This document shows positions 1 to 8,450 of a DNA stretch of 64,000 nucleotides, in pieces. The notes beneath the pieces are model-generated. The model was not told where the DNA came from and made no database searches. It saw only the letters and a program-made list of their open reading frames with translations. The stretch is from Lacticaseibacillus daqingensis (GTDB taxonomy: Bacteria > Bacillota > Bacilli > Lactobacillales > Lactobacillaceae). The stretch's first letter is position 1, and each line of letters starts with the position of its first letter. The DNA is taken from NCBI RefSeq assembly GCF_003946115.1, contig NZ_RHOH01000007.1:62001-126000 (forward strand), written 5' to 3'. The translations under genes and the position numbers were made by a program.

Positions 1-150
1 CACTCGTCTCCGTTCGATTGGTCTAGTTTTTATCACAAGATTGGTTGTGATAACGCAATGCCTAATTTAAGCGAAAATAAGTCTAGTGTCAACTAAAAAT
101 AGTAATTGGTATAGCTAATCTTAATAATTTTGGTCTAGTTCATTCTAGTG
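1..150 (-). promoter_or_regulatory. Promoter region of a leftward gene off the edge, with repeated TTGGTCTAG-type sites
   Basis: Read on the minus strand, TTGACA (83-88 region) is followed after 17 bases by TAAATT, and a purine-rich ribosome site (GGAGACGAG) lies against the left edge, so a gene should start just outside the window. Around it are TTGGTCTAGTT at 18-28 and at 130-140, TTGGTATAGCT at 107-117 and GTCTAGTG at 81-88, plus an inverted repeat TTATCACAA/TTGTGATAA at 30-54. The TGGTCTAG/TGGTATAG motif resembles sites of GntR/HutC-type repressors and matches sites in the leader of the GntR gene at 41,098-41,799. The regulator assignment is inference. Confidence 0.5.
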
Positions 151-239
151 ATCGACCCACGCAATCTCGCAGATGAAATCGGTGTCATGGCCGGCCAGCC
201 GCCACGACTCGGTGATTGGTCCAGCCCGCTGAGCGACGC

Positions 240-289
240 AAAAAACGACCCGCAAGGCCGGCGTAACGCCAGGCCTTGAGGATCGTTTT
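240..289 (-). terminator. Intrinsic terminator of the cdaA-cdaR-glmM operon
   Basis: Inverted repeat with arms AAAACGACCCGCAAGGCC and GGCCTTGAGGATCGTTTT (two mismatches) closing a short loop. On the minus strand it is followed by six T residues, 20 bases downstream of the glmM stop codon. Confidence 0.8.
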
Positions 290-308
290 GCGTGTGCTTC
301 GCAGTGAA

Positions 309-1664
309 TTAGCAGCCCATTTCTTCGGTGACCACCGCGGTAATTTGATCCACGTAGTCATTCACCAACGCTTCGGTTTTGGCCTCGGCCATCACCCGCA
401 GCAGCGGCTCGGTACCGCTTGGCCGCACGAGGACGCGCCCATCGCCAGCCATCGCCTGTTCGACCCGGTCAATGGCCGCCTGGATCGCTGGATAGTCCTG
501 CCAGTTATCCTTGTCGGTCACTTTCACGTTGACCAGCTTCTGCGGGTAAGTCTGCACCGGCGCCGCCAGCTCGGAAAGCGGCTTGCCGGTTTGCTTCATG
601 ACGTTCAGCAGCTGAATCCCGGTCAGCATGCCGTCCCCGGTGTTGTGGTAATCGAACAACACCACATGCCCGGACTGTTCCCCGCCAATGTTGTAGCCAT
701 GCGCGCGCATCTCTTCCACCACGTGGCGGTCCCCAACGGCCGTCTGAACCGACTTCATGTCGTTGGCTTCCAGCGCCTTGTACATGCCCAGGTTACTCAT
801 CACTGTGGTGACCACGGTGTCTTGCTTCAAGCGGCCCTGTGCCTTCATGTACTGGCCAAGGACGAACATGATTTTATCCCCATCGATGATGTTACCCAAC
901 TCGTCCACCGCGATGCAGCGATCGCCGTCACCGTCGAACGCGAGTCCGGCCTGGGCACCTTGTTCCACGACCATCTTGGCCAGTGCCTCAGGGTGCGTTG
1001 AGCCCACGTTCTTGTTGATGTTCAGCCCATCAGGATGCGTGGCCATCGTCTCAAACTCGGTGTCCAAGTCGGCGAACAGCCGGCTGACAAAGTTGCTGGT
1101 TGCCCCGTTAGCCGCATCGATGCAGACGTGCAGCCCGGCCAGATCATCGGCCAAAGTCTGTTCCAAAAACTGGGTGTACTTGAGCGCCCCTTCTGGGTAA
1201 TCCGCAACCGCACCGAGCCCTTCAGCTGCCGGCCGCGGCAATGTGTCGACTTCCGCGTCCAGCAGGGCCTCGATTTCTTCCTCAGTGGCATCCGACAGCT
1301 TGTAGCCGTCCGGCCCGAAGAACTTGATCCCGTTATCGGCCGCCGGGTTATGCGAGGCCGAAATCTGGATCCCGGCATCGGCGCTTTGCACCTTGATCAG
1401 GTAGGCGACCGCCGGCGTGGTGATCACGCCGAGGTTGAGCACCTCGATCCCAACGGATAACAGCCCCGCCGTCAGCGCCTGTGCCAACATTTCACCGGAG
1501 GCACGCGTGTCGCGCGCCACCAGCACCAGTGGCTTCTTGGAGCGGTCCTGGCTGTGTTGCGTCAGCACGTAGCCGCCGCAGCGACCGAGCCGAAAAGCGA
1601 GCTCCGGGCTCAGTTCCTGATTGGCAATACCGCGAACGCCGTCGGTCCCAAAATACTTCGTCAT
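309..1664 (-). CDS. glmM: Phosphoglucosamine mutase
   Basis: GlmM converts glucosamine-6-phosphate to glucosamine-1-phosphate, the cytoplasmic step feeding UDP-GlcNAc and peptidoglycan synthesis. The 451-residue product has the full family length. The phosphoserine loop SASHNP is at about 102-107 (catalytic Ser104), the metal-binding DGDGDR at 244-249, the sugar-binding GEQSGH further on and the phosphate-binding RPSGTEP near the C-terminus. The ATG at 1664 is chosen because it gives the conserved [12 protein letters not shown] start and is preceded by GAGGAAG; an in-frame extension to 1865 would run into cdaR and lacks family support. It is the last gene of a conserved three-gene operon; GlmM is known to bind and restrain CdaA in related Firmicutes. 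Confidence 0.97.
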   Translation of the reverse strand: MTKYFGTDGVRGIANQELSPELAFRLGRCGGYVLTQHSQDRSKKPLVLVARDTRASGEMLAQALTAGLLSVGIEVLNLGVITTPAVAYLIKVQSADAGIQISASHNPAADNGIKFFGPDGYKLSDATEEEIEALLDAEVDTLPRPAAEGLGAVADYPEGALKYTQFLEQTLADDLAGLHVCIDAANGATSNFVSRLFADLDTEFETMATHPDGLNINKNVGSTHPEALAKMVVEQGAQAGLAFDGDGDRCIAVDELGNIIDGDKIMFVLGQYMKAQGRLKQDTVVTTVMSNLGMYKALEANDMKSVQTAVGDRHVVEEMRAHGYNIGGEQSGHVVLFDYHNTGDGMLTGIQLLNVMKQTGKPLSELAAPVQTYPQKLVNVKVTDKDNWQDYPAIQAAIDRVEQAMAGDGRVLVRPSGTEPLLRVMAEAKTEALVNDYVDQITAVVTEEMGC

Positions 1665-1686
1665 GATAACTTCCTCATTTCTTCTG

Positions 1687-2760
1687 CTATTGATCATCAT
1701 CGCTGGTCGTCGAATCTGTCGCTGAACTCTCGCTACTGCTTTCAGCACTGCTACTACTCTTGCTGCTGGTGCTGGCCGCGGGCACGTCACCGGCCCCGCT
1801 TTGCGCGACGGTGATGGTGACCTTGATCGTCTTCGGATCGGTCGCCACCAGTTTGCTGTTCGCATCGAGCAGCCGAATGGTTGATGTCGTTGTGCTGGTC
1901 ACCGCACTGATGTCCACCGGCACGGTCAGCGTGTCGATCTGGTCAAGCACGTCCTGTGCCCCGTATATCGTGACCCGGTTGGTTGCGGTACTCAGGTCGT
2001 ACAGGCGACCGGCAGTGGCCTGCCCGGTTTGTGTCAGCTTGAGGCTGACTTTTTTGCTCGGGAGGCGGATCGGCAGGTTCACGTGCACCGTCTGTGGTGA
2101 CACCACCACGTTGACCGTGTTCCCATCAGCATCCAGCGCCTGCAAGAGCACCTCCTGATCCACGGTTTCCTTGGTGTTGCGGTTCATGACCACGTTCGCC
2201 ACGATCTGGTAAACACGACTGATCTCGCCCTTCCCCCCGGTCACCTGCGCGGTTTCGATGCTCAACTTGGCCGCGCCTGCCGTGTAACCCGGCGCCAGGC
2301 TGTCCTTATTGTACTTCACTTGGATCGGCATGGTCTTGGTCTTGCGATCCTGCACGGTCACCTCAATGGTTTTGGGCCGTAGCGTGTAGGTCAGGTCCTT
2401 GTTGAGCCCTTCCTGGTGCAGCTTCACCGTGTGCTTGCCCACCCCCAGCTGGCTCAGATCCGCGATGACGCGGAAGTTCAGCGTGTTGGCGGTCATCGTG
2501 ACAAGGCTCGTGCTCCCGCTAAGGGTCACGGAAACCTTCTCGGGGTAGCCGGTGATGAAGTACTTATCCGTGTCCGCCTTCAGTTGCAGCGGCACTTTGA
2601 GCGTTCGCTCGGTCGTTGCGGTGATGGCGTTGTTGCCCCGCGAGCTCGGAGTCAGACTACTCAGATCCTCCGCGTTCACGTACGCGAACAACCCGACTGC
2701 CAGAAGCAGGGCCAAGAGGCGATAGAACCACGCACTTTCCCAAAACTGGTTCAGTTTCAT
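1687..2760 (-). CDS. cdaR: CdaA regulatory protein, YbbR-domain
   Basis: A membrane-anchored extracytoplasmic regulator of the diadenylate cyclase CdaA. The 357-residue product has one N-terminal membrane segment (about 12-29) followed by several YbbR-type beta repeats, and ends in an unusual Ser/Glu/Asp-rich low-complexity tail (about the last 35 residues). It is shorter than the Bacillus protein, suggesting about three repeats rather than four. Its ATG overlaps the cdaA stop by four bases (ATGA), indicating translational coupling, and only 22 bases separate it from glmM. The role is from family knowledge; the order cdaA-cdaR-glmM is typical for Firmicutes. Confidence 0.93.
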   Translation of the reverse strand: MKLNQFWESAWFYRLLALLLAVGLFAYVNAEDLSSLTPSSRGNNAITATTERTLKVPLQLKADTDKYFITGYPEKVSVTLSGSTSLVTMTANTLNFRVIADLSQLGVGKHTVKLHQEGLNKDLTYTLRPKTIEVTVQDRKTKTMPIQVKYNKDSLAPGYTAGAAKLSIETAQVTGGKGEISRVYQIVANVVMNRNTKETVDQEVLLQALDADGNTVNVVVSPQTVHVNLPIRLPSKKVSLKLTQTGQATAGRLYDLSTATNRVTIYGAQDVLDQIDTLTVPVDISAVTSTTTSTIRLLDANSKLVATDPKTIKVTITVAQSGAGDVPAASTSSKSSSSAESSSESSATDSTTSDDDQ

Positions 2761-3602
2761 CGCTTCTTCCCCCCTTTTGGCCCCAACCCGGCCAAGAACT
2801 GGTTGACTGGGTTGGGTTTGGCGGTGTCAGCCGGCACGAGTTGCGCGGTCAACAGCTTCAGGTAGTCTTCACGGGTGAGGTCACGAATCAGGTGGTTGTT
2901 GTTCGTGATGGTCACCCCACCGGTTTCTTCCGACACCACAATGGTCAAGGCATCGGTGACCTCGCTGATGCCGACAGCCGCCCGGTGCCGAGTCCCCAGC
3001 TCCTTGGGGATCAGGTTGCTTTCAGACAGCGGCAGGTACGCGGCCGCCACAGCGATTCGGTTGTCGCGAATGATGACGGCCCCATCGTGCAGCGGCGTGT
3101 TGGGGATGAAGATGTTGATCAACAGCTCCCCAGACACATCGGCGTCCAACGGGATCCCGGTTTCGATGTAATCCTCCAGACCGGTGTTTTTTTGAATCGA
3201 AATTAGCGCTCCGATCCGGCGCTTGCTCATGTACTGAATGGCCTTGTCGAGCTCCTTGACCATTCGCTCCTCAACATCGTGGCGGTTGACCCGCGTCCAC
3301 GGCAATACCGAGCCGCGGCCCAGATGCTCCAGGCCTCGGCGAATTTCGGGTTGAAAAATGATCACCAGCGCGGGCACCGACCAGGTGATGATCAGGTCAA
3401 TGATATACCCCACCGTCTGTAGGTGTAAAAACACGCTGACCAGCTTGATGATGGCGATCACGAAGACGCCTTTCAGCAGCTGGACCGCCTTGGTGCCGCG
3501 AATCAGCATGATCAGCCGGTACACCACGTACCAGACGACGAGGATGTCAATCAGGTTCGCCAACGTCGACCACCGCAGGAGCGAGGCAAAGAAATCCTGC
3601 AT
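2757..3602 (-). CDS. cdaA: Diadenylate cyclase CdaA
   Basis: Membrane enzyme that condenses two ATP to c-di-AMP, the second messenger controlling potassium and osmolyte balance and wall homeostasis. The 281-residue product has three hydrophobic segments in the first 85 residues, then a DisA_N cyclase domain with the DGA motif at 173-175 and the RHR motif at 205-207, both needed for catalysis. The ATG at 3602 is preceded by TGGAGGACAAGAC. It is the first gene of the operon and has an extended -10 promoter immediately upstream. Confidence 0.96.
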   Translation of the reverse strand: MQDFFASLLRWSTLANLIDILVVWYVVYRLIMLIRGTKAVQLLKGVFVIAIIKLVSVFLHLQTVGYIIDLIITWSVPALVIIFQPEIRRGLEHLGRGSVLPWTRVNRHDVEERMVKELDKAIQYMSKRRIGALISIQKNTGLEDYIETGIPLDADVSGELLINIFIPNTPLHDGAVIIRDNRIAVAAAYLPLSESNLIPKELGTRHRAAVGISEVTDALTIVVSEETGGVTITNNNHLIRDLTREDYLKLLTAQLVPADTAKPNPVNQFLAGLGPKGGKKR

Positions 3603-3635
3603 GTCTTGTCCTCCATTTTTTCATATTTGTGTTTC

Positions 3636-3641
3636 ATTATA
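3636..3641 (-). promoter_or_regulatory. Extended -10 of the cdaA operon
   Basis: On the minus strand the sequence reads TGGTATAATG, an ideal extended -10 (TGnTATAAT), 35 bases before the cdaA start. No good -35 is seen 17 bases upstream, which fits an extended -10 promoter. Confidence 0.65.
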
Positions 3642-3751
3642 CCACGTCCGCTTCGAGTCTACCGGCGCATTCCGCCAGCCAGGCTACCGAGCTGTTGCGC
3701 GAGAAAAAAATGCTGTACCAATTGGGCCCAACTGAAACCGGCACCAAAAAT

Positions 3752-3769
3752 TGGTGAAAAATTACACAG
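3752..3769. promoter_or_regulatory. Candidate Rex (NADH-responsive) operator
   Basis: The 18-mer TGGTGAAAAATTACACAG matches 14 of 18 positions of the palindromic Rex consensus TTGTGAAATATTTCACAA. Rex commonly controls AdhE and acetaldehyde dehydrogenase genes, and the downstream gene is one. The site lies about 85 bases upstream of the recognisable promoter, which is farther than usual, so the assignment is tentative. Confidence 0.35.
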
Positions 3770-3853
3770 AGTTGTGTCACACCGGCCCAACGCACGGGCC
3801 AAGACGTTCTTGAAACGTCATGCGAAATCCTGTTACACCGTGTTTTCATCGGC

Positions 3854-3882
3854 TTTACAACCAATTTTTCAGCGTGTACGAT
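3854..3882 (+). promoter_or_regulatory. Promoter of the acetaldehyde dehydrogenase gene
   Basis: TTTACA (3854-3859) and TACGAT (3877-3882) are separated by exactly 17 bases. The start codon at 3914 is preceded by AGGAGA at 3901-3906. Confidence 0.65.
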
Positions 3883-3913
3883 GAACGCGTAAACTCAGAT
3901 AGGAGATGTTGAG

Positions 3914-5341
3914 ATGTCCTCACTCACTGTGCTAAACCCAAGTCCCACGACTACGCCAGACCCGACCGTAGCCGTCAATGCGCTGGTCGCCACCGCGCAA
4001 ACCGCGTTCAACGCCTACCAATCCTTCGATCAGGCCGCCGTTGACCGGGTCTGTGCCGCCGTCGTTGCCAGCGCCCGCCAGCACGCCAAGGACCTCGCCT
4101 TCTTGGCCTGGAAGGAAACCGGGCGCGGGGTAGCGGAAGATAAAGCCATCAAGAATATCTACGCCAGCCAGTACATCTGGAACGCGATCAAAGACGACCA
4201 AACCGTGGGGCTCATTCACGAGGATCCCCAAAACGGTCTCAAGCAATACGCCGAGCCGCTGGGCATCCTCGCCGGGGTCACCCCGGTCACCAACCCGACG
4301 TCAACCGTCATCTTCAAGGCGTTGCTTGCGCTCAAGACACGCAACGCCATCATCTTCGGCCTGCACCCCCAGGCCCAGCAGTGCGGTCAGGCCACAGTGC
4401 TGGGCCTGGCCGAGGCGGCAACCAAAGCCGGCGCCCCAGCTGGGTTGATCCAGTGCATCGCCCAGCCCAGCATCGCCGCCACCAACGCGCTGATGAATCA
4501 TCCCCAAGTGGCCCTCGTCCTGGCCACCGGCGGGCCCGGCATGGTCAAGGCCGCGTACTCGACCGGTAAGCCGGCCCTCGGCGTCGGTCCCGGCAACGCC
4601 CCGGCTTACATTGAAAAAACGGCCGACCTTGATGCCACAGCCACCGATATCATCCTCAGCAAGAGCTTCGACAACTCGATGATCTGTGCCTCCGAAAACA
4701 GCGTGGTCGTGGACCGCAGCGTCTACCCCGCGTTCAAGGAAGCGCTCCGGGCTCGCGGCGCGTACTTCGTGCCCGCCGCCGACGTCCCGGCCCTCACGGA
4801 AGCCGTCATCGATCCCGAGCGGCGCACCGTGCGCGGCCCCATTGCCGGCCAAAGCGCGGAAAAAATCGCGCGCCTAGCTGGCCTCACCGTGCCCGCCGGC
4901 ACCAAGCTCCTGATCGCCAAACTCGACGGCATCGGCCCACACTTCCTGCTGTCCGGCGAGAAACTCTGCCCGGTGCTGTCGCTGTACGTGGCCAACGATC
5001 AGGCCAGCGCCTTTGCCCTGTGCCGCGCCTTGCTTGACTACGGTGGCCTCGGTCACACGGCGGTGATCCACACGCAAGACACCCGGGTCAGTGACGCGTT
5101 TGGCCTGGCGATGCCAGCCTGCCGCATCCTGGTCAACACCCCCGGCTCCCTCGGGGGGATCGGTGGCCTGTTCAACCGCCTGACCCCGTCTTTGACCCTG
5201 GGTACTGGCTCTTACGGCAAGAACTCCATCTCCCACAACCTGACGGACCGTGACCTGCTGAACATCAAAACCGTGGCGGTCGCCACCCGCCACCCCAACG
5301 AGTTGATCGGCGAGCTCCGCGACCTGATCCACGCCAACTGA
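3914..5341 (+). CDS. Acetaldehyde dehydrogenase (acylating), single-domain
   Basis: Catalyses acetyl-CoA + NADH to acetaldehyde + CoA + NAD, or the reverse. The 475-residue protein is colinear with the N-terminal half of AdhE and with EutE: the catalytic cysteine lies in [11 protein letters not shown] (Cys258), and a Gly-rich nucleotide-binding stretch (GVGPGNAP) is at about 223-230. It lacks the C-terminal iron alcohol dehydrogenase domain of AdhE, so it is a stand-alone aldehyde dehydrogenase. There is no microcompartment or eut gene nearby. It is monocistronic with its own promoter, and a GC-rich hairpin follows. A possible Rex site upstream would link it to redox balance in fermentation. 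Confidence 0.88.
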   Translation: MSSLTVLNPSPTTTPDPTVAVNALVATAQTAFNAYQSFDQAAVDRVCAAVVASARQHAKDLAFLAWKETGRGVAEDKAIKNIYASQYIWNAIKDDQTVGLIHEDPQNGLKQYAEPLGILAGVTPVTNPTSTVIFKALLALKTRNAIIFGLHPQAQQCGQATVLGLAEAATKAGAPAGLIQCIAQPSIAATNALMNHPQVALVLATGGPGMVKAAYSTGKPALGVGPGNAPAYIEKTADLDATATDIILSKSFDNSMICASENSVVVDRSVYPAFKEALRARGAYFVPAADVPALTEAVIDPERRTVRGPIAGQSAEKIARLAGLTVPAGTKLLIAKLDGIGPHFLLSGEKLCPVLSLYVANDQASAFALCRALLDYGGLGHTAVIHTQDTRVSDAFGLAMPACRILVNTPGSLGGIGGLFNRLTPSLTLGTGSYGKNSISHNLTDRDLLNIKTVAVATRHPNELIGELRDLIHAN

Positions 5342-5352
5342 TCTCCCTGAAT

Positions 5353-5388
5353 CACGCCCGTGACTGACAAATGCCGGTCACGGGCGTG
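5353..5388 (+). terminator. Hairpin after the aldehyde dehydrogenase gene
   Basis: Perfect 12-base arms CACGCCCGTGAC and GTCACGGGCGTG with a 12-base loop, 11 bases after the stop. The following T-tract is poor (GTCTTGAC), so termination efficiency is uncertain. Confidence 0.55.
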
Positions 5389-5624
5389 GTCTTGACTAAT
5401 ATAGTTATATCGAATATTTATTGCATCTTATTTAGCCGACCTAACCTTGTCACGCCCACACTTTGCCATTTGCCAGGTCGGCGGGGCTGTAAAGATTCAG
5501 CCAAAAGAATGTTCTCGCCCTTGGCCAAAGCGTTAGAATAAGCGTATAGACAGCGTGTTCACCGGCTGTGCCCTGACTTGCCGATCACGAACACGCGTTG
5601 CGCCTTCTGAAAGGATGGACAGTT
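5389..5624 (+). other. Leader region of the P2-type ATPase gene
   Basis: About 235 bases without a gene. AT-rich DNA at 5395-5435 is followed by a region with weak promoter-like boxes (TTGGCC near 5521, TATAGA near 5545) and a hairpin with perfect 8-base arms GCGTGTTC (5553-5560) and GAACACGC (5589-5596) just before the ribosome site AAGGA (5611). No known riboswitch was recognised. Confidence 0.4.
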
Positions 5625-8384
5625 ATGGCAGATGCGGATAAACGCGAACAGTTTGCAGCCACCCCAGCGGCGGCCGTCTTGAAAACCCTGGACACCCAGG
5701 TGACCGGCCTCAGCGAACAGGCGGCCCAAACCCGTCTGGCGCAGTATGGGCCCAACACCATCACCCGGACGAAAGGCCAATCGGAGTGGCTGGTGTTCAT
5801 CAAGAACTTCGCCAGCCTGATGGCGATGCTACTGTGGGTCTCCGGGGCCATCGCCATGCTCACCGGGACGGTCGAGTTGGGGATCGCGATCTGGCTGGTC
5901 AATGTGATCAACGGCCTGTTCAGCTACTGGCAGGAGCGGGCCGCCAAAAAGGCGACGAACGCCCTGATGGCGATGCTGCCGACTTATGTGCAGGTACTGC
6001 GCGATGGTAAGTTGCAGCAGCGTAACGCCACGGAACTGGTCCCCGGAGACATTTTCAGCCTGCAAGCTGGCAATGCGATCCCGGTGGACGCGCGGCTGCT
6101 GGCGGCCACCTCCCTGCAAGTAGACCAGAGTGCGCTGACCGGCGAATCCGTGCCGGAGTCCAAAACCACCCGCTACGACCCAGGAGAAGGTGAGTTTGCC
6201 GAAAGCACGCTGGTGTACGCGGGCACCACAGTGGGCGCCGGGACCGGCAAGGCGGTGTGTTACGCCACCGGGATGCACACGGAGTTCGGCAAGATCGCCG
6301 CACTGACCCAGAATCAGACCAAGGCCAAGAGCCCACTGGCGCTGGAGCTGGACCGGCTGACAAAGCAGATCTCGCTGATCGCCATCGCCATCGGCCTGAG
6401 TTTCTTCCTGGCCGCGATTTTCTTCGTCCACTATCCGGCGGCCAAGGCGTTTATTTTTGCCTTGGGGATGATCGTCGCGTTCATTCCCGAGGGCCTGCTG
6501 CCGACCGTCACGCTGAGCCTTGCGCAAGGGGTGCAGCGCATGGCCAAGAAGCACGCGTTGGTGAAGGACCTGAACTCGGTGGAAACACTGGGGGAAACCA
6601 CCGTCATCTGCTCGGACAAAACCGGCACGCTGACGCAAAACCAGATGACCGTCGAGCACGTCTGGACGCGTGCCCAAGCCTTCACGGTGTCCGGCCGCGG
6701 TTACGTGAACAACGGGAGCGTGCAGCGCGGGCACGATAAGCTGCAGTGGGCCGATGACCCCGATTTGGCGACGCTGATCCGGGTGGTTGCGCTGAACAAC
6801 GACACCAGCGTTCAGGCCGACGCAGCGGGCAAGCCGAAGATCCTCGGCACGCCCACCGAAGCCGCGCTGGTGATTTTGGCGCAAAAGGCGGGCTTTGATC
6901 TAACCCAAGCGGCCGCACAGACCCCGCGCCTGCAGGAGTTCCCCTTTGACTCCGAGCGCAAGCGCATGTGCACGATCCACCAGCACGACGCCCACACCCT
7001 GTCGGTTTGCGTCAAAGGCAGCCTGAGCGACCTGTTGCCGCAGTGTGACACCATTCAGTTCAACGGCGTCAAGCGCCCCCTGACGGCCAGCGACCGCACC
7101 GCGATCAACGCCGCCAATGAGGGGTACGCCAAGCAAGGGTTGCGCAGTCTTGCCGTTGCCTACCGCGAGCTGCCCGCCGCGGCCGATCAGGCCCAACAGC
7201 TAGCTAACCTGACCATTGCCAACACCGAGGTCCACCTGACCTTCATCGGGCTGACCGTGATGGCCGACCCACCGCGCCCCGAGATTTATGACGCCGTTGC
7301 CAAGTGTCATGCCGCCAAGATCAAGATCATCATGGTGACCGGTGACTCGACCCTGACGGCCAAGTCGATCGCCGTCAAAATCGGCCTGACCTCGGATCAG
7401 GCCCGCGTGGTCACCGGCACCGAGCTTGAGCGCATGAGCGAGGCCGAGCTGCAAGCCGCCTTGCGCGGTGAGATCATTTTCGCGCGGGTGGCCCCGGAGC
7501 AGAAGTACAAGATCGTGGCCACGCTGCAGAAAAACGGCGAGATCGTCGCCTCGACCGGTGACGGCGTCAATGATGCGCCGGCGCTCAAAAAGGCCGACAT
7601 CGGCGTGGCCATGGGGGTCACCGGCACCGATGTCGCCAAGGACGCCGCGGACATGATCCTGACCGATGACAACTTCGCGTCCATCGTGGCCGCCATTGAG
7701 GAAGGTCGCACCGTTTACAGCAACCTCCAGAAGTTTTTGACCTACATCCTCACCAGCAACGTACCCGAGGCCGTGCCGTCCATCCTGTTCCTGTTCTCCC
7801 GCGGGCTGATCCCTTTGCCGATGACCGTCATGCAGATCCTGACCGTGGACCTGGGCACGGACATGCTGCCGGCGCTGGGCCTGGGCTCCGAGCCGGCCGA
7901 ACCCGGCATCATGCATCAGCCGCCCCGCGCGAAAAACGCCCACCTACTCAGCCGCAGTGTGATCTGGAAGGCCTTTGCGTGGTACGGCCTGCTTGCCAGT
8001 GTCATCGCGACCTTCGCCTACTTCTTCGTCAACTGGCAGGCGGGCTGGCCCGACGTGGCGCTTGCGGCCAGCGGCACCGGTTACGCCCGTGCCACCACCA
8101 TGGTGCTCGGGGCCATCGTCTTTTCCCAGATCGCCAACGCGCTGAACTGCCGCACCAAGCGTGCCTCGGTGCTCAAGACCGGGCTGTTCGCCAATCACCG
8201 GGTGTGGGCCGGCATCGCCTTTGAGGTCGTGCTGTTCTTCCTGCTGACCATCACGCCCGGCCTGCAAACACTGTTCAACACCACGCCCCTCGGCTGGACC
8301 GACTGGGCCTTCCTGATGGCGATCCCGATCCCACTGTTCCTGCTGGAAGAGGCGCGCAAGGCCATCACCCGGCGACGCCGCTAA
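5625..8384 (+). CDS. P2-type cation-transporting ATPase with a PEGLL motif
   Basis: Membrane pump driven by ATP hydrolysis. The 919-residue product has the complete P2 layout: N-terminal cation ATPase domain, TGES actuator loop at 172-175, PEGLL in M4 at 288-292, phosphorylated Asp331 in DKTGTLTQ, the hinge TGDGVNDAPALK, and C-terminal membrane segments. PEGLL followed by an LVK-LxxVETLG segment is typical of Na/K- and H/K-ATPase-like (P2C) pumps, whereas calcium pumps carry PEGLP as in the second P2 pump at 35,603. Substrate is therefore more likely a monovalent cation, but this is inference. The ATG at 5625 with AAGGA upstream is preferred over an in-frame start nine codons earlier. Confidence 0.85.
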   Translation: MADADKREQFAATPAAAVLKTLDTQVTGLSEQAAQTRLAQYGPNTITRTKGQSEWLVFIKNFASLMAMLLWVSGAIAMLTGTVELGIAIWLVNVINGLFSYWQERAAKKATNALMAMLPTYVQVLRDGKLQQRNATELVPGDIFSLQAGNAIPVDARLLAATSLQVDQSALTGESVPESKTTRYDPGEGEFAESTLVYAGTTVGAGTGKAVCYATGMHTEFGKIAALTQNQTKAKSPLALELDRLTKQISLIAIAIGLSFFLAAIFFVHYPAAKAFIFALGMIVAFIPEGLLPTVTLSLAQGVQRMAKKHALVKDLNSVETLGETTVICSDKTGTLTQNQMTVEHVWTRAQAFTVSGRGYVNNGSVQRGHDKLQWADDPDLATLIRVVALNNDTSVQADAAGKPKILGTPTEAALVILAQKAGFDLTQAAAQTPRLQEFPFDSERKRMCTIHQHDAHTLSVCVKGSLSDLLPQCDTIQFNGVKRPLTASDRTAINAANEGYAKQGLRSLAVAYRELPAAADQAQQLANLTIANTEVHLTFIGLTVMADPPRPEIYDAVAKCHAAKIKIIMVTGDSTLTAKSIAVKIGLTSDQARVVTGTELERMSEAELQAALRGEIIFARVAPEQKYKIVATLQKNGEIVASTGDGVNDAPALKKADIGVAMGVTGTDVAKDAADMILTDDNFASIVAAIEEGRTVYSNLQKFLTYILTSNVPEAVPSILFLFSRGLIPLPMTVMQILTVDLGTDMLPALGLGSEPAEPGIMHQPPRAKNAHLLSRSVIWKAFAWYGLLASVIATFAYFFVNWQAGWPDVALAASGTGYARATTMVLGAIVFSQIANALNCRTKRASVLKTGLFANHRVWAGIAFEVVLFFLLTITPGLQTLFNTTPLGWTDWAFLMAIPIPLFLLEEARKAITRRRR

Positions 8385-8399
8385 AGCACACGACACACC

Positions 8400-8429
8400 A
8401 AAAGCCGCCGCAAATCTGCGACGGCTTTT
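8400..8429. terminator. Bidirectional terminator between the P2 ATPase and pulA
   Basis: AAAAGCCGCCGCA and TGCGACGGCTTTT pair around a short loop with A-tract on one side and T-tract on the other, so it can serve both convergent genes. Flanking CACGACA/TGTCGTG extends the stem. Confidence 0.85.
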
Positions 8430-8450
8430 GTCATGTCGTGTGTTTTTAAA

